NCBI GenBank assembly: GCA_025602915.1
Contig: JAHLJZ010000003.1
Location: forward strand, 744,001 to 808,000
Reading direction: 5' to 3'
Length of the DNA stretch: 64,000 nt
From: Paraphysoderma sedebokerense
Taxonomy: Eukaryota; Blastocladiomycota; Physodermatomycetes; Physodermatales; Physodermataceae
Shown: piece by piece, positions 33,992 to 45,778 of the stretch
Position numbering within the stretch: position 1 is the first letter of the stretch
Layout of the letters: every line of letters starts with the position of its first letter
Program-made: the position numbers and the translations under genes
The notes under the pieces: generated by a model
Database searches by the model: none
What the model was told of the DNA's origin: nothing
What the model saw: the letters and a program-made list of their open reading frames with translations, nothing else

Positions 33992-35112
33992 ATGACGAGC
34001 ACAAAAACTGTATCGCCACCCGCGACCATTTCTTCCGCAGGACCAACTCCATCTCAACCTCCCTCAAACTCATCTACTCCTGCTAATACCAATCATCGCT
34101 TATCCACAACTTCAACGACAAATCAAACTGCTCAACAACCGACATCTCAAGTAGCAAGTTCGACTCCGAATACTTCCCCATTGCGGTCACACACACATAC
34201 CCCTCATGCATCTATCTCCTCATCCCAGCGGCTTCTTAATCCGCCGTCGCTTATAGAATATAAGAATATGAAATTTCTAGTCATGGATGCTCCATCTGAT
34301 GGAAACTTACCCCTTTACATGAAAGAAATGGACAAGCACGGTGTCACTGATGTCGTTCGAGCGTGTGACCCTACTTATTCAAAAGAACCATTGGAGAAGC
34401 GAGGAATTAAAGTCCATGTATGTTCGCTCATTGCGGGAGCTTCATGTTGTTTGAAGACTTGGCAACAGTGAACTAACGTATCTTTGTCCGTCTCTAGGAA
34501 CTCAACTTTAAAGACGGTGATCCACCTCCAAATCATGTAATTAACGAATGGTTAAGCCTTGTGTATAACAAATTCAAAGCCAACCAATCTACTGTATCAA
34601 CATCACACAATTCCGTTGCATCCAACCCAAACTCAAGTCCGAATACCAGAGCACAAACGCCGTCGCATTCACATTCCAATTCCATCACGAGTGGAGTACA
34701 AGAAGAGGGCGTAAGCGCTATCGCTGTACATTGTGTTGCAGGTTTAGGACGGTAGGTTTCATTTAGTTTCTTTTGACATATATAATCGTCGGTCCTCAGT
34801 GAACTTATAATATCATGCAAACACAGGGCACCTATTCTCGTCGCCATAGCTCTGATTGAGTTTACTTCCATGCCACCTTTAGAAACTATAGAATTCATTC
34901 GAAAGAAACGACGGGGGGCATTTAATTCCAGACAGATTCAGTTTATCGATTCATATAAAAAAAGAGGAGTTGGTAGCGGCTCTGGAAAAGGTTTTCTAGG
35001 CAAAAAGAGTGGCAAAAGCTCGACTGGCGAAGAACGAGAGAAGAAGGAGAAAGACAAAGAAAAGGATAAAGAGAAGGAAAAGGACAAAGAAAGTAAGTGT
35101 ACCGTGATGTGA
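33992..35112 (+). CDS. PRL-type (PTP4A) protein tyrosine phosphatase with CAAX box
   Basis: Small dual-specificity-like phosphatase family that also binds CNNM magnesium transporters in animals; prenylated and membrane-associated. Exons 33992-34417, 34498-34751 and 34827-35112 give 321 residues. A Ser/Thr/Pro/Gln-rich N-terminal extension (1-90) precedes the domain: PPSLIEYKNMKFLVMDAPSD, GVTDVVRACDPTYSKEPLEK and the CX5R loop HCVAGLGRAP (Cys221, Arg227), identical in style to PRL. A low-complexity Ser/Asn insert of about 45 residues sits just before the P-loop strand. A long Lys/Glu/Asp-rich linker follows, and the end is CTVM, a CAAX prenylation signal. Typical PRLs are about 170 residues, so the extension and insert are lineage-specific. 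Confidence 0.93.
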
Positions 35113-35477
35113 CTAGCGACGCTCTTCGGAGATACTTGGACGGACTCGGGAGTGTGGAAGCTGCAAATATGGAGATACCAAAGGACGAATGATGAGGTTT
35201 ATAATAGAACTGAATTGCACTCAAGTTTCTTCATTCCAAGCACATATTCAGAATCTTTCACTGAGTTTTATGGATTGTTTGCGAAATGCCTTTTGAAAGG
35301 CACATATCGCGAAGAACGCGAAAAGAGCACTACATTGAACCAGATGCATTTACATTTTGACTCCTTCTACCCTGGCAAATAGGTTATTTGGGGATCCCAG
35401 ATTGAATGACGATATTTCTGATTTAATAAATAGCATAGATATAAATATAGATAAGGATTGTTCAATCTAAATATTCG
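35113..35477. other. Intergenic, PRL 3' / F-box 5'
   Basis: About 365 bases. It may hold an untranslated or very short first exon of the F-box gene; nothing else seen. Confidence 0.35.
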
Positions 35478-35480
35478 CAG

Positions 35481-37534
35481 TGTCTGCAAATCGGTTTGTG
35501 GAGGCGTTGGCCGCAGGACGCGTTCCTCTCTCTCGCCATCATATCAACCGAATGATTCCTCCTGCAACCACCACATTATCACTGCCAAGAATGAAAGAAT
35601 CCACTCAGATCTACCTTCCTCCGAAAAGGTATATTTCCTTGCACGACCTCATGGGATCTCCGCCGTCCAAAGCCTTGCATTCATCAGCAACTTCTGAGAA
35701 TGCACCTCTATGCTCTACTCCAGAGCCCAAGAGAAGTGCCTCTCAAGAGTTATGTTCATTATCAACCCCAGAATCTCGACAGAAAACCCCCAAAAGTCCC
35801 TTGCTTCCGCCGACTCCAACTTCGGCGCTATCCCTGTCGTCTGGTACTTTGATTGACAATATTGAATCGTTTCTGATTGGTTCATATTCAATTCATGTCT
35901 GGAATTTGGCCCTAACGGTGTCAGTATGTGACCACTAATCCAAGTTTTCCTCCAAACATTATCACGATTTCGATCGTACAGCAAGTACAGCATACAATCC
36001 TTGTTCTTCACCCCGGAACCACAATTTGGTTTGTAGAGACTCAGACATAGCAGGCCGAATACATCGCCATATCATCCAGTTAATGATTTTGTTGCACTTG
36101 TGACACTGTTATCAATAGGGATATTTCGGCGCTATTCCCACTGAAATTCTTCACATGATTATGCTGTATCTGGACCTGCATTCGCGCGTCATTTGCGCCA
36201 CCGCGGTGTGTAAATCGTGGAAAGCACTTTGGAATGTGCCTAGCTTGTGGAGAGACATAGACTTGACAAATCGAAAAGGTATTTTAAATTGTTCTTTATT
36301 GTTCGTTCCTCTCAGTTTGCCTGTTTGAAGGCTTATCGGAAGGTTTGCCGTGTGTTGATGGGCGATTGTTTTTAATAGAACAAAGCAGCGATCTTTCAAA
36401 GAAAGCAGCAGCAGCTTCCGTTTGGAAACGAGGGAAAAGTATCACTCATTTAATTTCATCTATTCCTGTCGGGACAATCCAAAGATTTGCAGTAAACTTC
36501 GAAGTAAGTTAATCTTTACTATTTCGCCCCTCTTAATGCCAAAAGCTTACCTTCCTCGCTTGCGTATGCAGGTTGTGAACGCCAGAGATATAAAGAATGT
36601 GATCCCTCTTCTTGCATCTCATTCTTCTTTGTCCGACATGGTTCTATCTGGTAGACGGCTGACAAAAGATGTACTGAATGTCGCCGCCAAACACAAGTTT
36701 CAATCTATCACATCCTTAGAGCTGTCAAAATTCTATACGCTTAAAGTCACAACAGAGAGTATCATCAATTTGGTGTCTTCGTTGCCCAATCTCAAAACAT
36801 TCAAAACCGATTTACATTGCTGTAATTTCGATTCCCTTCAATGGTTAGAAGAGGCTTGTCAAAAGTCAACGATTACCGATCTTCATTTGCTCTCCGTTAC
36901 TCCTGGTACAACATGCTGTATGCTCCGTTACTTCGGAGCCGCTTTTCCAAACTTACAGAGTCTTACAATCAATCGCCTAATTCTACGGGAAGAATCCTCC
37001 TCTCATTCTCTCATTCAAGACCCACAACCATTCGTTCCCCTACCAAACCTTCAAAATTTGAAAATTATCAGTGTCCAATGTTCTCTCTCTTACACACATT
37101 ACGATCCAAATACTAATCTTTTACAAGAACTGATTATTCGCTTGGCTGGCGCGACACCTAACCTTGAATCCCTCGTTTTACTCCACCAGAATGTCTATGG
37201 ATCAAAACCGAACGCCTATCGACCATTAAACAACGCATTGGAAGGAACACAATGGCCTAAACTCAAGAGATTGGAACTACATGGTATGCAAGTAACAGTG
37301 CCAAATGATTTCACTGACTTGTTCGCCCCATGTTTGGAGTCAATTGGAGTAGGAAGTGTGAAGTATCCGTTGAGTAAGGAGCCCGTGTTTTTCTCAGGAA
37401 ATGACGAAATGGCAGTCGTTACTTTGAAGCATATATTTCCAAAATTAAGTTCCTTCACGTCCAATCCATCGGTTCCAATTGACAAAGTAAAGGAGAAAGC
37501 AGATCAAGAAGATTCTTCGGATGTTAGTGATTAG
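35481..37534 (+). CDS. F-box / leucine-rich-repeat protein
   Basis: Likely substrate receptor of an SCF ubiquitin ligase. Exons: 35481 (or later)-35923, 36119-36278, 36379-36503 and 36572-37534, consistent in phase. An N-terminal Ser/Pro-rich region is followed by the F-box at exon 2 (AIPTEILHMIMLYLD, then VCKSWKALWNVPSLWRDID) and degenerate LRRs in exon 4 (ITSLELSKFYTL, LPNLKTFKTDL, FPNLQSLTINRL, LPNLQNLKIISV, WPKLKRLELHGM). The tail is acidic. The start is uncertain: the frame upstream has no ATG before a stop, but an AG acceptor at 35479-35480 directly precedes TG TCT GCA, so the initiator codon could be split by an intron (A|TG). The first internal ATG is at 35552. Confidence 0.82.
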
Positions 37535-38045
37535 TGATTAGTGAATCGTAGGCGTCTGACTTGATAGTTATTAGTTAATTATTTCGTGCAGCTATTGATA
37601 CCTGTTTATTGGTTTTTAATTCTTTCTTCAACTTGGCTTGATACTTGATTATGGCATTTATCTAGGTTACTTGGTTCATAACATTTCAATGTAGTTGTAT
37701 GATTCAGTCTGGTATACGAGCACTTTGTCTCTTCATTGATTTATCTTGTAGCACACTAGAACTGTTGTGGCTTTGCTGGGGCATTCAGATTCATTTATTG
37801 GCAATTTCATTCTTACCAGCGACTCCGAAAACGAAATTACGATTTAGATTATGAAAAGGAATATATAAGGCATTAAGGGCATGGCACTTAGTAAATAGAA
37901 AATAAGGCTATAGAATAGTCCCCTCGATCAATGTTATTTTAAATTCCTCATAGGGTTATATATCAGTTTAATAGTACAGAACATTTGTCTTATGATTTAC
38001 ATATATACAAATAAAATATTTGGCTGTGATTCATGAATCCCGGAT
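37535..38045. other. Intergenic between convergent genes
   Basis: About 510 AT-rich bases holding two facing 3' ends. No gene seen. Confidence 0.4.
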
Positions 38046-39844
38046 TTACCAGAATACAAGAAGCCCCACTAATCCCAATGTCAACCCCGAACTTTGAATT
38101 TCCCACCTCAATGATTTCGCACCACTTCCAAACTTCTTCTTAATGTTATCCAATGTACCTCTTGCTTCATCCCCTGCTTCACGGTTAGGATCATTCTGTC
38201 TACCTGCCGCATCTCCCGCAATCCCTATTTCCCTGTCACCCTGCGAATCATTGATCCCTGTTACTTTCCACGGACTTATATTTTGAGAACCCTCCAATGA
38301 ATCCGAAATTCCCGGGGTTCCGGTTGGCATGACGGTTCCGATACTTGTAGATGTAAGTACCACAGTTGCCATGGTGGAGGTAGTAAATACCACTGGTGTG
38401 TTGTTTTCGATAGTTGTAATAGTTGTCACTGTTGGTGTCGTTGTTGTGATGGTTAGAATTTGGGTAGTTGTGATAGGTGATGATGATGATGTCGGTTGAA
38501 GTGGTGATGAACTGTTTGAAGGAGGGTTGGCGGGAGCTGGGTTTGATGAAGGTGGATTCGATTTGGGAGTTGAACCTTTAGGTTGTGTCGGTTGAGGAGC
38601 GATTTGTGAGGGTGGCTTTTTGTCTCGTAAATCTGGGTTTTTTATGGGTTCTGTGAATGAAGGATGGAGTCAGTAAAGTTCAAAATATGATCAAATGGAG
38701 ATAAATTGTTAATTACCACTTAGTGTTAACTCTAAATAGGCAGCTCCTAGAATTGGGGTATCTTTTCCGAATGCTGAAATCCAGATAAATAATTTAGTTC
38801 CTTTCGGTTTAGAAGAATCCAATCTAGGCATTTCGTATGTCGTTTGAGATTTCGATAACGAAGTTTTGAACCAAGTCACCGCGGGCGAACTTTTATCAGG
38901 TGTTTGAATAATGCCGGTTAGACTCCATGTCAAATCAAAGTCGCCTTGAATAATAGATTGGAACGCCCAAGATAAAATCCATGGGCCGTCTTGATAATAA
39001 ATTTACATTAGTCTGGCGTGACATAACTCAGACAGTTAGGAGGATTGGAGAACTTACCCGTACTCAGTGATGGTTCCTTGATGGTGATTTGTATTGGTAA
39101 TTTTTTCGCTTCTGCAACCATAACGCCGCCTTTTGTAATATCATCAAAATAGTTACCTGTTATGGAAATCCGAGAATGATTAATGAATATGAAGTGGAGT
39201 AAGAAGAATGTGTGAGGGGGTCTTACAGATTGCTTCTACATCAGAACCGGCACACCGATCTTCTTGAGATATTACTTCACTAATTTCGACAGAATATTCA
39301 CACATTCCTGCAATTTGGCAGAAATTTGGGATCGGGACAGACGCTAATCTCTTGTAAGATTCTAGTAGAGGCCCGGTTTCGTAAATGACCGGTGACTCTG
39401 TTTTACATCTAAAAGGCAAAGTCAATAAATAATCCGATGTAAGTATTTGAATACGATTATCCGTTTGTTTTTATGTTTGAAGAAAACCTACCCATAGCCA
39501 CTGAACAATTTCCATTGAACTGTTGTTGGAATCGAGTCGTTTGCAGATCCCATCAGCGATCCTTGACTTTTCAGGTCATAACTTATTCCATTGATTCCAT
39601 TTGTAGCTACATTTTCAGGGATATTAACGCATTTTGTCTGTAGTGAATTTTTACTGTTTTTGGTGGTACTCTGACTTTGTCTATTGAGCTGATTTTGTGA
39701 GGAAATTTCGTAGTTTATCCTTTCTCTGTTCAAAAAGTATAATTTGCCCGCGGGCGAGGTCGAATTTGGCGCGGAAGAGAATATCGGAAGTAATACAGCA
39801 ATGAAAGTAACGAAAAGTAAAGCACTATATCTGTGTCGGGACAT
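38046..39844 (-). CDS. Secreted Ser/Thr/Pro-rich surface protein, probably GPI-anchored
   Basis: The ATG at 39844 opens a signal peptide (RYSALLFVTFIAVLLPIFSS). The ectodomain, over several short exons (about 39844-39490, 39420-39225, 39160-39060, 38990-38718), contains conserved-looking Cys (NFCQIAGMCEYSVEI, DRCAGSDVEAIC) and a strand-rich domain with GPWILSWAFQSIIQGDFDL. A Pro/Ser/Thr-rich stalk follows (about 38650-38340), with TTTTPTVTTITTIENN. The end is a hydrophobic tail (SSGLTLGLVGLLVFW) with no basic residues after it, typical of a GPI signal. This is a cell-wall or surface glycoprotein by architecture. No named family recognised; exon borders approximate. Confidence 0.72.
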
Positions 39845-41599
39845 TTCTTTTCTCGGTCACTTTGGATTCATTGAAGGAAAAATGAGGCTCTTTTATTTCA
39901 AATCAGAATGGCAAGGCAGCGGGCAAGGCGAGCGCAAATTTTCGATGCGAGCATACGATTCACCACAATGGATGCTTTTCTGCTGACCATCCGTTCTTAA
40001 TGATTTTTCGCTTGAAACGTGGAACGAATAATATGGCACAAAAGACGACAAGCATGTTGCTGTGCAACGCGACGATTGTGTCTCTAATTTGACTTGGTGC
40101 GGTTCGTCATGTCCAACTGTCCACATAATTCATGTCCTAGACGAGGCTATACTTATTGGTTTGGGCTCAGATCTAACTTTTTTAATGATGTGCAGGTACT
40201 TTCAATGATTGTTCCAAATAGTACCTAATACAGGGAAAGAGCGCAAAATTCATCATTGGACGGCTGAAGAAGGTGCCAAGGCCGTTTCGTGATCAAAATT
40301 CCAAAGTAAGCTATCTAATGTCAGGAATCCAATTAACCTCTAATATCACAGAGGATTATATAAGCAGCTTCTATTTTTAATTTGCTTCATAGTGGGAGAG
40401 TTAGAATCTCTCGTAGTGGCTAAATTATGAGTTTCCTGCTAGCTTGGAATTTGGTGGATTGGGTAATCGATTGAATGCTTTCTCATTGGAGGAAAGGATA
40501 TTGGAAATGACGGATATCATAGATGTTTCTTTAAATTGAAGAACAATCACCTATATATCGGACTAATACTCTCAGCACCATAGCTTGAAATAAAATTCTC
40601 AATTTCTGCAGCCAATTATCTAGGACGATTCCGCTGCGAATTCCAGATATTGGTCGCTGAAGGTGCGTTTATTTCATTGAACACAAAATGCATCGCTATC
40701 AAGGAACTTGTCCTTCCGACAGTGTTATTGAATGGTGAGAAATAATGTGTGTAGAATTGCGCAATTACTTGAATAGACACGAAATTTATACTTAGCATGC
40801 AGTCAGAAGGCAACAAGTGCAGTTTCTTTACACAAATATATTGGTCAGCATTGGAGCGTTTCACCCTGAAAATTAGTATTCACTAGCAGCAGAATCGTCC
40901 ATCGTGTGATGTTAGATCTATTTTCAGCCGACACTAATCACTGACACAGAATTTTTGGCGAGAATGAAATCAGAGTCACTTGTCCGGCATTCTGTTCAGT
41001 TTGTTAGTTTGATGCCGCTCGTGATTTCGCAACCTTTGCCGCCGATTCGTGATCATCAGTTGCTGGCAACGCAAAGTGTCGCCCCGACTCTATTTAACCA
41101 ATGTCCACTTTTGCCACAGTGTCTGAAGTTAAAATATTGCGCCAATTTGGGTTTTAGGTCCACTAACCATAAATTTTATTTACTGGTGTTCTCCAATGTG
41201 CTTTGTGTTCTTACACAAGCTGCAACTAAAGGAAAATACATATTAATCCAGAATCGAACTTACAGCTAGACCAAAATTTGAACAGGTAATTATACCATAA
41301 ATTACATCATTGGTAATATACAGTATGGTCTTATAGTTTAATCGCCACTAGCGCCATCATGGTCCTCTGTTAAAGGGATGGAGATCCCTGATAGGAATGT
41401 GGAATGGCTGGTGCTGGCTACCGCCGAATATAACGGAGCGGAAATAAAGATTATAGGAAAGACGTATGTGTATTCGATAGAGTCGATACAACAAGTGAAG
41501 TATTTACAATAACAAAGGGTACAACTAGTTAATATAGGGTGGTTTGCCTCTCAACTGCGCTTGGGTAGTTCTCTGCTCGAACTAGTATATGGTCCGACT
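39845..41599. other. Intergenic, 1.75 kb
   Basis: Only short, featureless open frames on both strands (for example 40955-41269, + and 40616-40864, -). I see no gene, RNA or repeat family. Confidence 0.4.
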
Positions 41600-42756
41600 T
41601 TAGTCCTGACACTCAGCTGACTCTTTCTTCGGCGAATTGCTATCACCTGCAGCTGGTGAATTACCACCGGTTTGCTGATCCCCTGACTTGCTAGGAGACT
41701 TACGTCGACCCTCTAAATCCATGTTCTCTTGCGGCCCTCTGGAGTTATAGGGAACTGCATTTTTGAGCATCGTGTATTGCTCTAAATTAATTGTGACTGG
41801 GCTTTTGAGGACAATCCAACGAACATCTGGGAAATATTGGTTGTTAGTGAAAAAGTCTTTTATAGAAAAGCTGAGATTAAAGCATGGAAAAATTTACTCT
41901 CAGAACATGGGGGAGTCGTTAAGGATCCTCTATAAGTAAAGAATTCCTGCATATTAATGCTTTGCTGGAGTGCTGTTAATTTGAGTCCATCAAGTGTTCC
42001 ATTTCCGTCCTTTTGAGGAAGCTAAGACAATATCTTCATTCAGAAGCTGATTCAACATACTCAATATAAAATAATTGTCTAACCTTATTTTTAAATTGCT
42101 CAATAAACGGATTTGGCTGTGCTGTCGAATTTGATAGAGAAAGGAAGGCACCAATCACTAAGATTTGAGATCCATTACTTGTTTTGTGGACAAAGTGCAT
42201 TTCGCCTTCAAAATGTTTGCCTTCGACAAAGTGTTCACTGGGCATATGATAATGCATCTATATTCAGAAAAAAAGAGTTGAGTTTACGAAATCCAAGAAA
42301 GTTCGTAAATTCTCTGAAATTTGATCAATTGACTTACACTCTTCAGTTTATATTCAGTATCCGCGAATTTCGCACTTGCGTTGCTGTTTTCTGGTACTTC
42401 CAAATCAATCGCCAACCCGTTGTTCTTCATGGGAATAGATCCAGTAATATCTTGCCAATTATTAACTCTCACTTCTCGTTTCTCTACTTCTGTTGAAAGT
42501 AAGTTGGTCGGGGACTGGAATTTTCCAGTTTTACAAGTCGCATATTCTGCCTTAATATCACCCCATTTTGATGGGCCCTTCAGCAAAAAAATGGATTGTT
42601 AATCATACAGTTTAATTTGTGAATTTTGATTAAAAAATTTATTACCGTTGCACCAGAGTAACTATAATCAACCGTTCCCCCGGCGCTGAAACCTCGCTGG
42701 ACTTGACAGAGCAGGCAAATGAGGCTAAGAATTATATGAGTTTGTGTAGTAAGCAT
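41600..42756 (-). CDS. Secreted alpha-type carbonic anhydrase
   Basis: Zinc enzyme interconverting CO2 and bicarbonate, here outside the cell or in the secretory pathway. Exons: 42646-42756, 42338-42577, 42084-42257, 41898-42021 and 41600-41826. Phases agree and give 291 residues. The signal peptide is IILSLICLLCQVQRGFSA. Family features are QSPTNL, the zinc ligands His119 and His121 in MHYHMPSEH, His138 in EGEMHFVH, and the substrate-pocket block YRGSLTTPPCSE followed by VRWIVL. The C-terminal 35 residues are a polar Ser/Lys/Gly tail beyond the usual fold, without a membrane anchor. Most fungi rely on beta-type enzymes, so this class is less common. Confidence 0.94.
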
Positions 42757-43748
42757 TATATAAGTGATCAGTTCTATTTGTGATTTTTGGTTTGCTATCG
42801 AAATTCAGTAATCTACAGCTTAACCAGGTGGGACATGCATATTTATATCGATTTCCAACGCGAACCAAGCCAGAGGTAAAAGCCAGTTTACAGTATAAAC
42901 TGACACGAAGCTGACAATTGATATGATTATCGGCGGACTATCTGGGACGCTCATTCGTGCTTAACATTTTGTGCATGCGACGTTGATTGCATTATTCTGA
43001 TGTAGCTGATCAATAATTCCTACCGTTTCCGGTGCTGCATTGTAGTTTAGCGGAGCTTTTTCTAGATCAAGCTGAGTCAATCATTATCAGGCGGAATAAC
43101 ATTTCACTTAAACCACTTGAACCATAGATTGTAGATTCAGAGATTAGAGATGCCCTACGAATCAGCTTCATCGTTGAACGCTCTGTGCTATTTCTTAATA
43201 AACGCGATCATTATTCATTAAGGGGGCATAAACGGCAGAAAAATAATCCGCTTGATGCTTCACGATTGAACAGAAATGATCAAGCTTAAGTCCTAGGTCT
43301 AAAAAAAGGAAAACCTTTGATTTGCTACATAATACTAAATTTGTTATTAGGTTCAGCAATAGTTTATCCGAAATGCGCTGCAAGGTCCGCATTAATGCAT
43401 GTCTTGTGACCACTCAAATACTTGTTAATGAGCAACTCTTGAATACACCCAAAATTTGGAATTCTTATCGCTATCATGTCACTGTCATGCAAAAGAATGC
43501 GGACACTTTTTGTAGAATATGAATTGACTGCCCCTTAAGAGCGTCAATGAAGTTCAATGAAAACGCGGCCAACAATTTTTCCTGTTTGTCACGCCGGGAG
43601 ATTTTGCATCTTTCATCATTCATCGGTGGCTAGCTCATTTTATATCCATATCAGCAACAGCGATTGCATCATATTGCAGCTGTCTTCGTCCGACAAAGCG
43701 ATTGCGTTGATGTGTGTTCTGCCCCAATTGTTGTGATTACTTTGCAGA
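42757..43748. other. Intergenic between divergent genes, 1 kb
   Basis: Short open frames only. It must hold the carbonic anhydrase promoter and that of the proline-rich gene. No motif that I can defend. Confidence 0.35.
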
Positions 43749-45272
43749 ATGTTTCATCTCTCTTCAGCATTACTTCGTTCCCCTTCCTCGCAGCATTTTC
43801 CCGTCCCGTTCCCTCCATCAACATCCGATTCTCTTCCCGATTCAACTTCCAATGTCGTTACAAAACCAAACATACACTCGCTGGCTGCATCTGTCCGTTC
43901 GAAACTATTTGCACATTTGCTCTCCAACCCAATCAACGAACTTATTCAGTCCTTTCTGCCGCCGCTGAATCCTATACCCAATGACTGGAACCATCATCTT
44001 CATTCCGAGTTGAAACTTTCTACAGTATTTAATAACTCTTCTCTCATTGGGAAGGAAGACGGGAGAGTCGCGAATGATCAACTAGAAGAATGCCAAATGA
44101 ATGAAATTGACTTGTTAACGACCCAGGAGAAGGAAATGGAGTGGATGAAGTTGGTAGTCAACTTATGGTATTGGTTGGATGGGTTAAACAAGTTTTGCGA
44201 ATTTCAGGTAAAAGCTGAAGAATGTCAAGCCGAGGTTGACTCATTTCATACAAAGATAAAAAGGAATGGCCTGAAGATACCGATGACGAGACTGATAATG
44301 CTCGAAAAGTGCTGTGTGGAGTTGAAAAAAGAGTTGACCTGGCTAATTCCCTTTATTAGAAATGATGCCAAAAATGCAGGATCAGCGCATGATAGTTCTC
44401 CTTCTAAGGATCGATACTCAAATCCTCACTCGACATCTAAGTGTGTTCCACCGCCTCCCCCACCTCCACCGCCACCCATGTCGTTTGCCTCAAACACCAA
44501 ATTTAAACTTGTCAAGTCACCCTCAGCGGACACTGTATCCCCAGTCAAGACTAGCAATCTATCGTTGGTTAAGCAAAGTGGGTCGCTGTCGGTTTCCTGT
44601 TCGCCGTCCCCATCGCTGCAAGACTTGAGTAGCCGTAACTACGAAGGTGTCGAGAAATTGGGTGGTCAAGTTAAAGGAAAGAGAAAGATCACAAATAAGT
44701 ATGTCAAAATAGCTTCAACTGAACAAGGGAAGCAAGAAAGCTTGGTTGCAAGCCTGCATGGTGTTTTAAATGGTTTGTCCTTGTTTACTCGCATCTTTGC
44801 TTCCATGGCACTTAAATTATTCCACAATTATCATGCAGGTAAAAGTCTTGCTCTGCGAAAGACAAAAATCAAGAGGTCGCCTGGCGGTACACCCCAGCGA
44901 ACTTCTCGGTCCCCTGTGCGCGATCCCAACAACCCTGCATGGGTTATGCGAAATGCGTTGAAAACCAAGTTTAGAAGCTTAAGCTCGGATGGAAATGATG
45001 GAGAACAACGTGAATTCGACACGGGCGAAGAAGAAGTTGATTTAAGATATAGTGCACCCGGTAGAAAACTTGATTTCGGATCCTTAAATGCCGAAGACGA
45101 GGACATAGGAGAAGAAGAAAGTATTAAGGTTGAGCATCATAGCAGGGGCGTAGGAGGTCTAGTCAAGTGTTTCACCGATGGAGCATTAGATGTAGTGAAA
45201 GACGAAGCTGAAAACGACACGATAGCGAGGGTTGCCGAAGAGTGTGCAGGCTCAATCAAAAGAGGAATCTAA
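43749..45272 (+). CDS. Proline-rich protein, family uncertain
   Basis: A 507-codon frame. An N-terminal helical region (EKEMEWMKLVVNLWYWLDGL, then AEECQAEVDSFHTKIK) precedes a run of ten prolines (about residue 237). A Ser/Pro-rich part with several SP phospho-site-like motifs follows. A basic block, TKIKRSPGGTPQRTSRSPV, leads into MRNALKTKFRSLSS, and the tail is acidic. The proline run followed by a KRSPGGTP/ALKxKF-like block recalls animal PRR11/MTFR proteins, but that resemblance is weak. A stretch at about 44760-44838, bounded by GT and AG, could be an in-frame intron. Function unknown. Confidence 0.65.
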   Translation: MFHLSSALLRSPSSQHFPVPFPPSTSDSLPDSTSNVVTKPNIHSLAASVRSKLFAHLLSNPINELIQSFLPPLNPIPNDWNHHLHSELKLSTVFNNSSLIGKEDGRVANDQLEECQMNEIDLLTTQEKEMEWMKLVVNLWYWLDGLNKFCEFQVKAEECQAEVDSFHTKIKRNGLKIPMTRLIMLEKCCVELKKELTWLIPFIRNDAKNAGSAHDSSPSKDRYSNPHSTSKCVPPPPPPPPPPMSFASNTKFKLVKSPSADTVSPVKTSNLSLVKQSGSLSVSCSPSPSLQDLSSRNYEGVEKLGGQVKGKRKITNKYVKIASTEQGKQESLVASLHGVLNGLSLFTRIFASMALKLFHNYHAGKSLALRKTKIKRSPGGTPQRTSRSPVRDPNNPAWVMRNALKTKFRSLSSDGNDGEQREFDTGEEEVDLRYSAPGRKLDFGSLNAEDEDIGEEESIKVEHHSRGVGGLVKCFTDGALDVVKDEAENDTIARVAEECAGSIKRGI

Positions 45273-45778
45273 GCTACCAAACGCGCATGCTTGCTGTCGT
45301 CTTTAAAAAGAAGGATGTTACTGTCTCTCTAGTTAGTGTATCCAATACATGTATACCCAGAAAATGAATCTTTAAAACTCTTGTATAAAGATGGTGTTGA
45401 CTTGGCCTAATGTTATCATTGATCCATTCAGGGAGGCGAATTTCTTTTGTTGGCCTGCAATCATCATTTACGAAAATATGACACAATCATGAGAGAGAAA
45501 GTTTATCTTCTGAACATGCAAAGCATTCGTTCTTGTGCTGGTGATTACATGTCGGTGGGTACGACGATAATGATTGTGTTTGTGTTTGTAAACATTATCA
45601 TCCAAATGAAATCGTGTTTTTTTTGTTTTATCTCGTCCCCGTTCGTTCCTCTTTTCTACATCCGTCATCAGAGCGCATCTGATCCCATATAACTCACACA
45701 ACGTATAAATGATATGAATTCACCGATATATCTGAGATAATTAGCTAAGAACTCTATCGCATTCTCTCTTGTAGAGAC
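45273..45778. promoter_or_regulatory. Upstream region of SWI1
   Basis: About 500 bases. It contains short open frames with no features and must hold the SWI1 promoter. Confidence 0.3.

Noticed and set aside
40955-41269. 104-codon + strand frame in the 1.75-kb gap
   Set aside because: No features, no homology that I recognise, and no promoter-like context.
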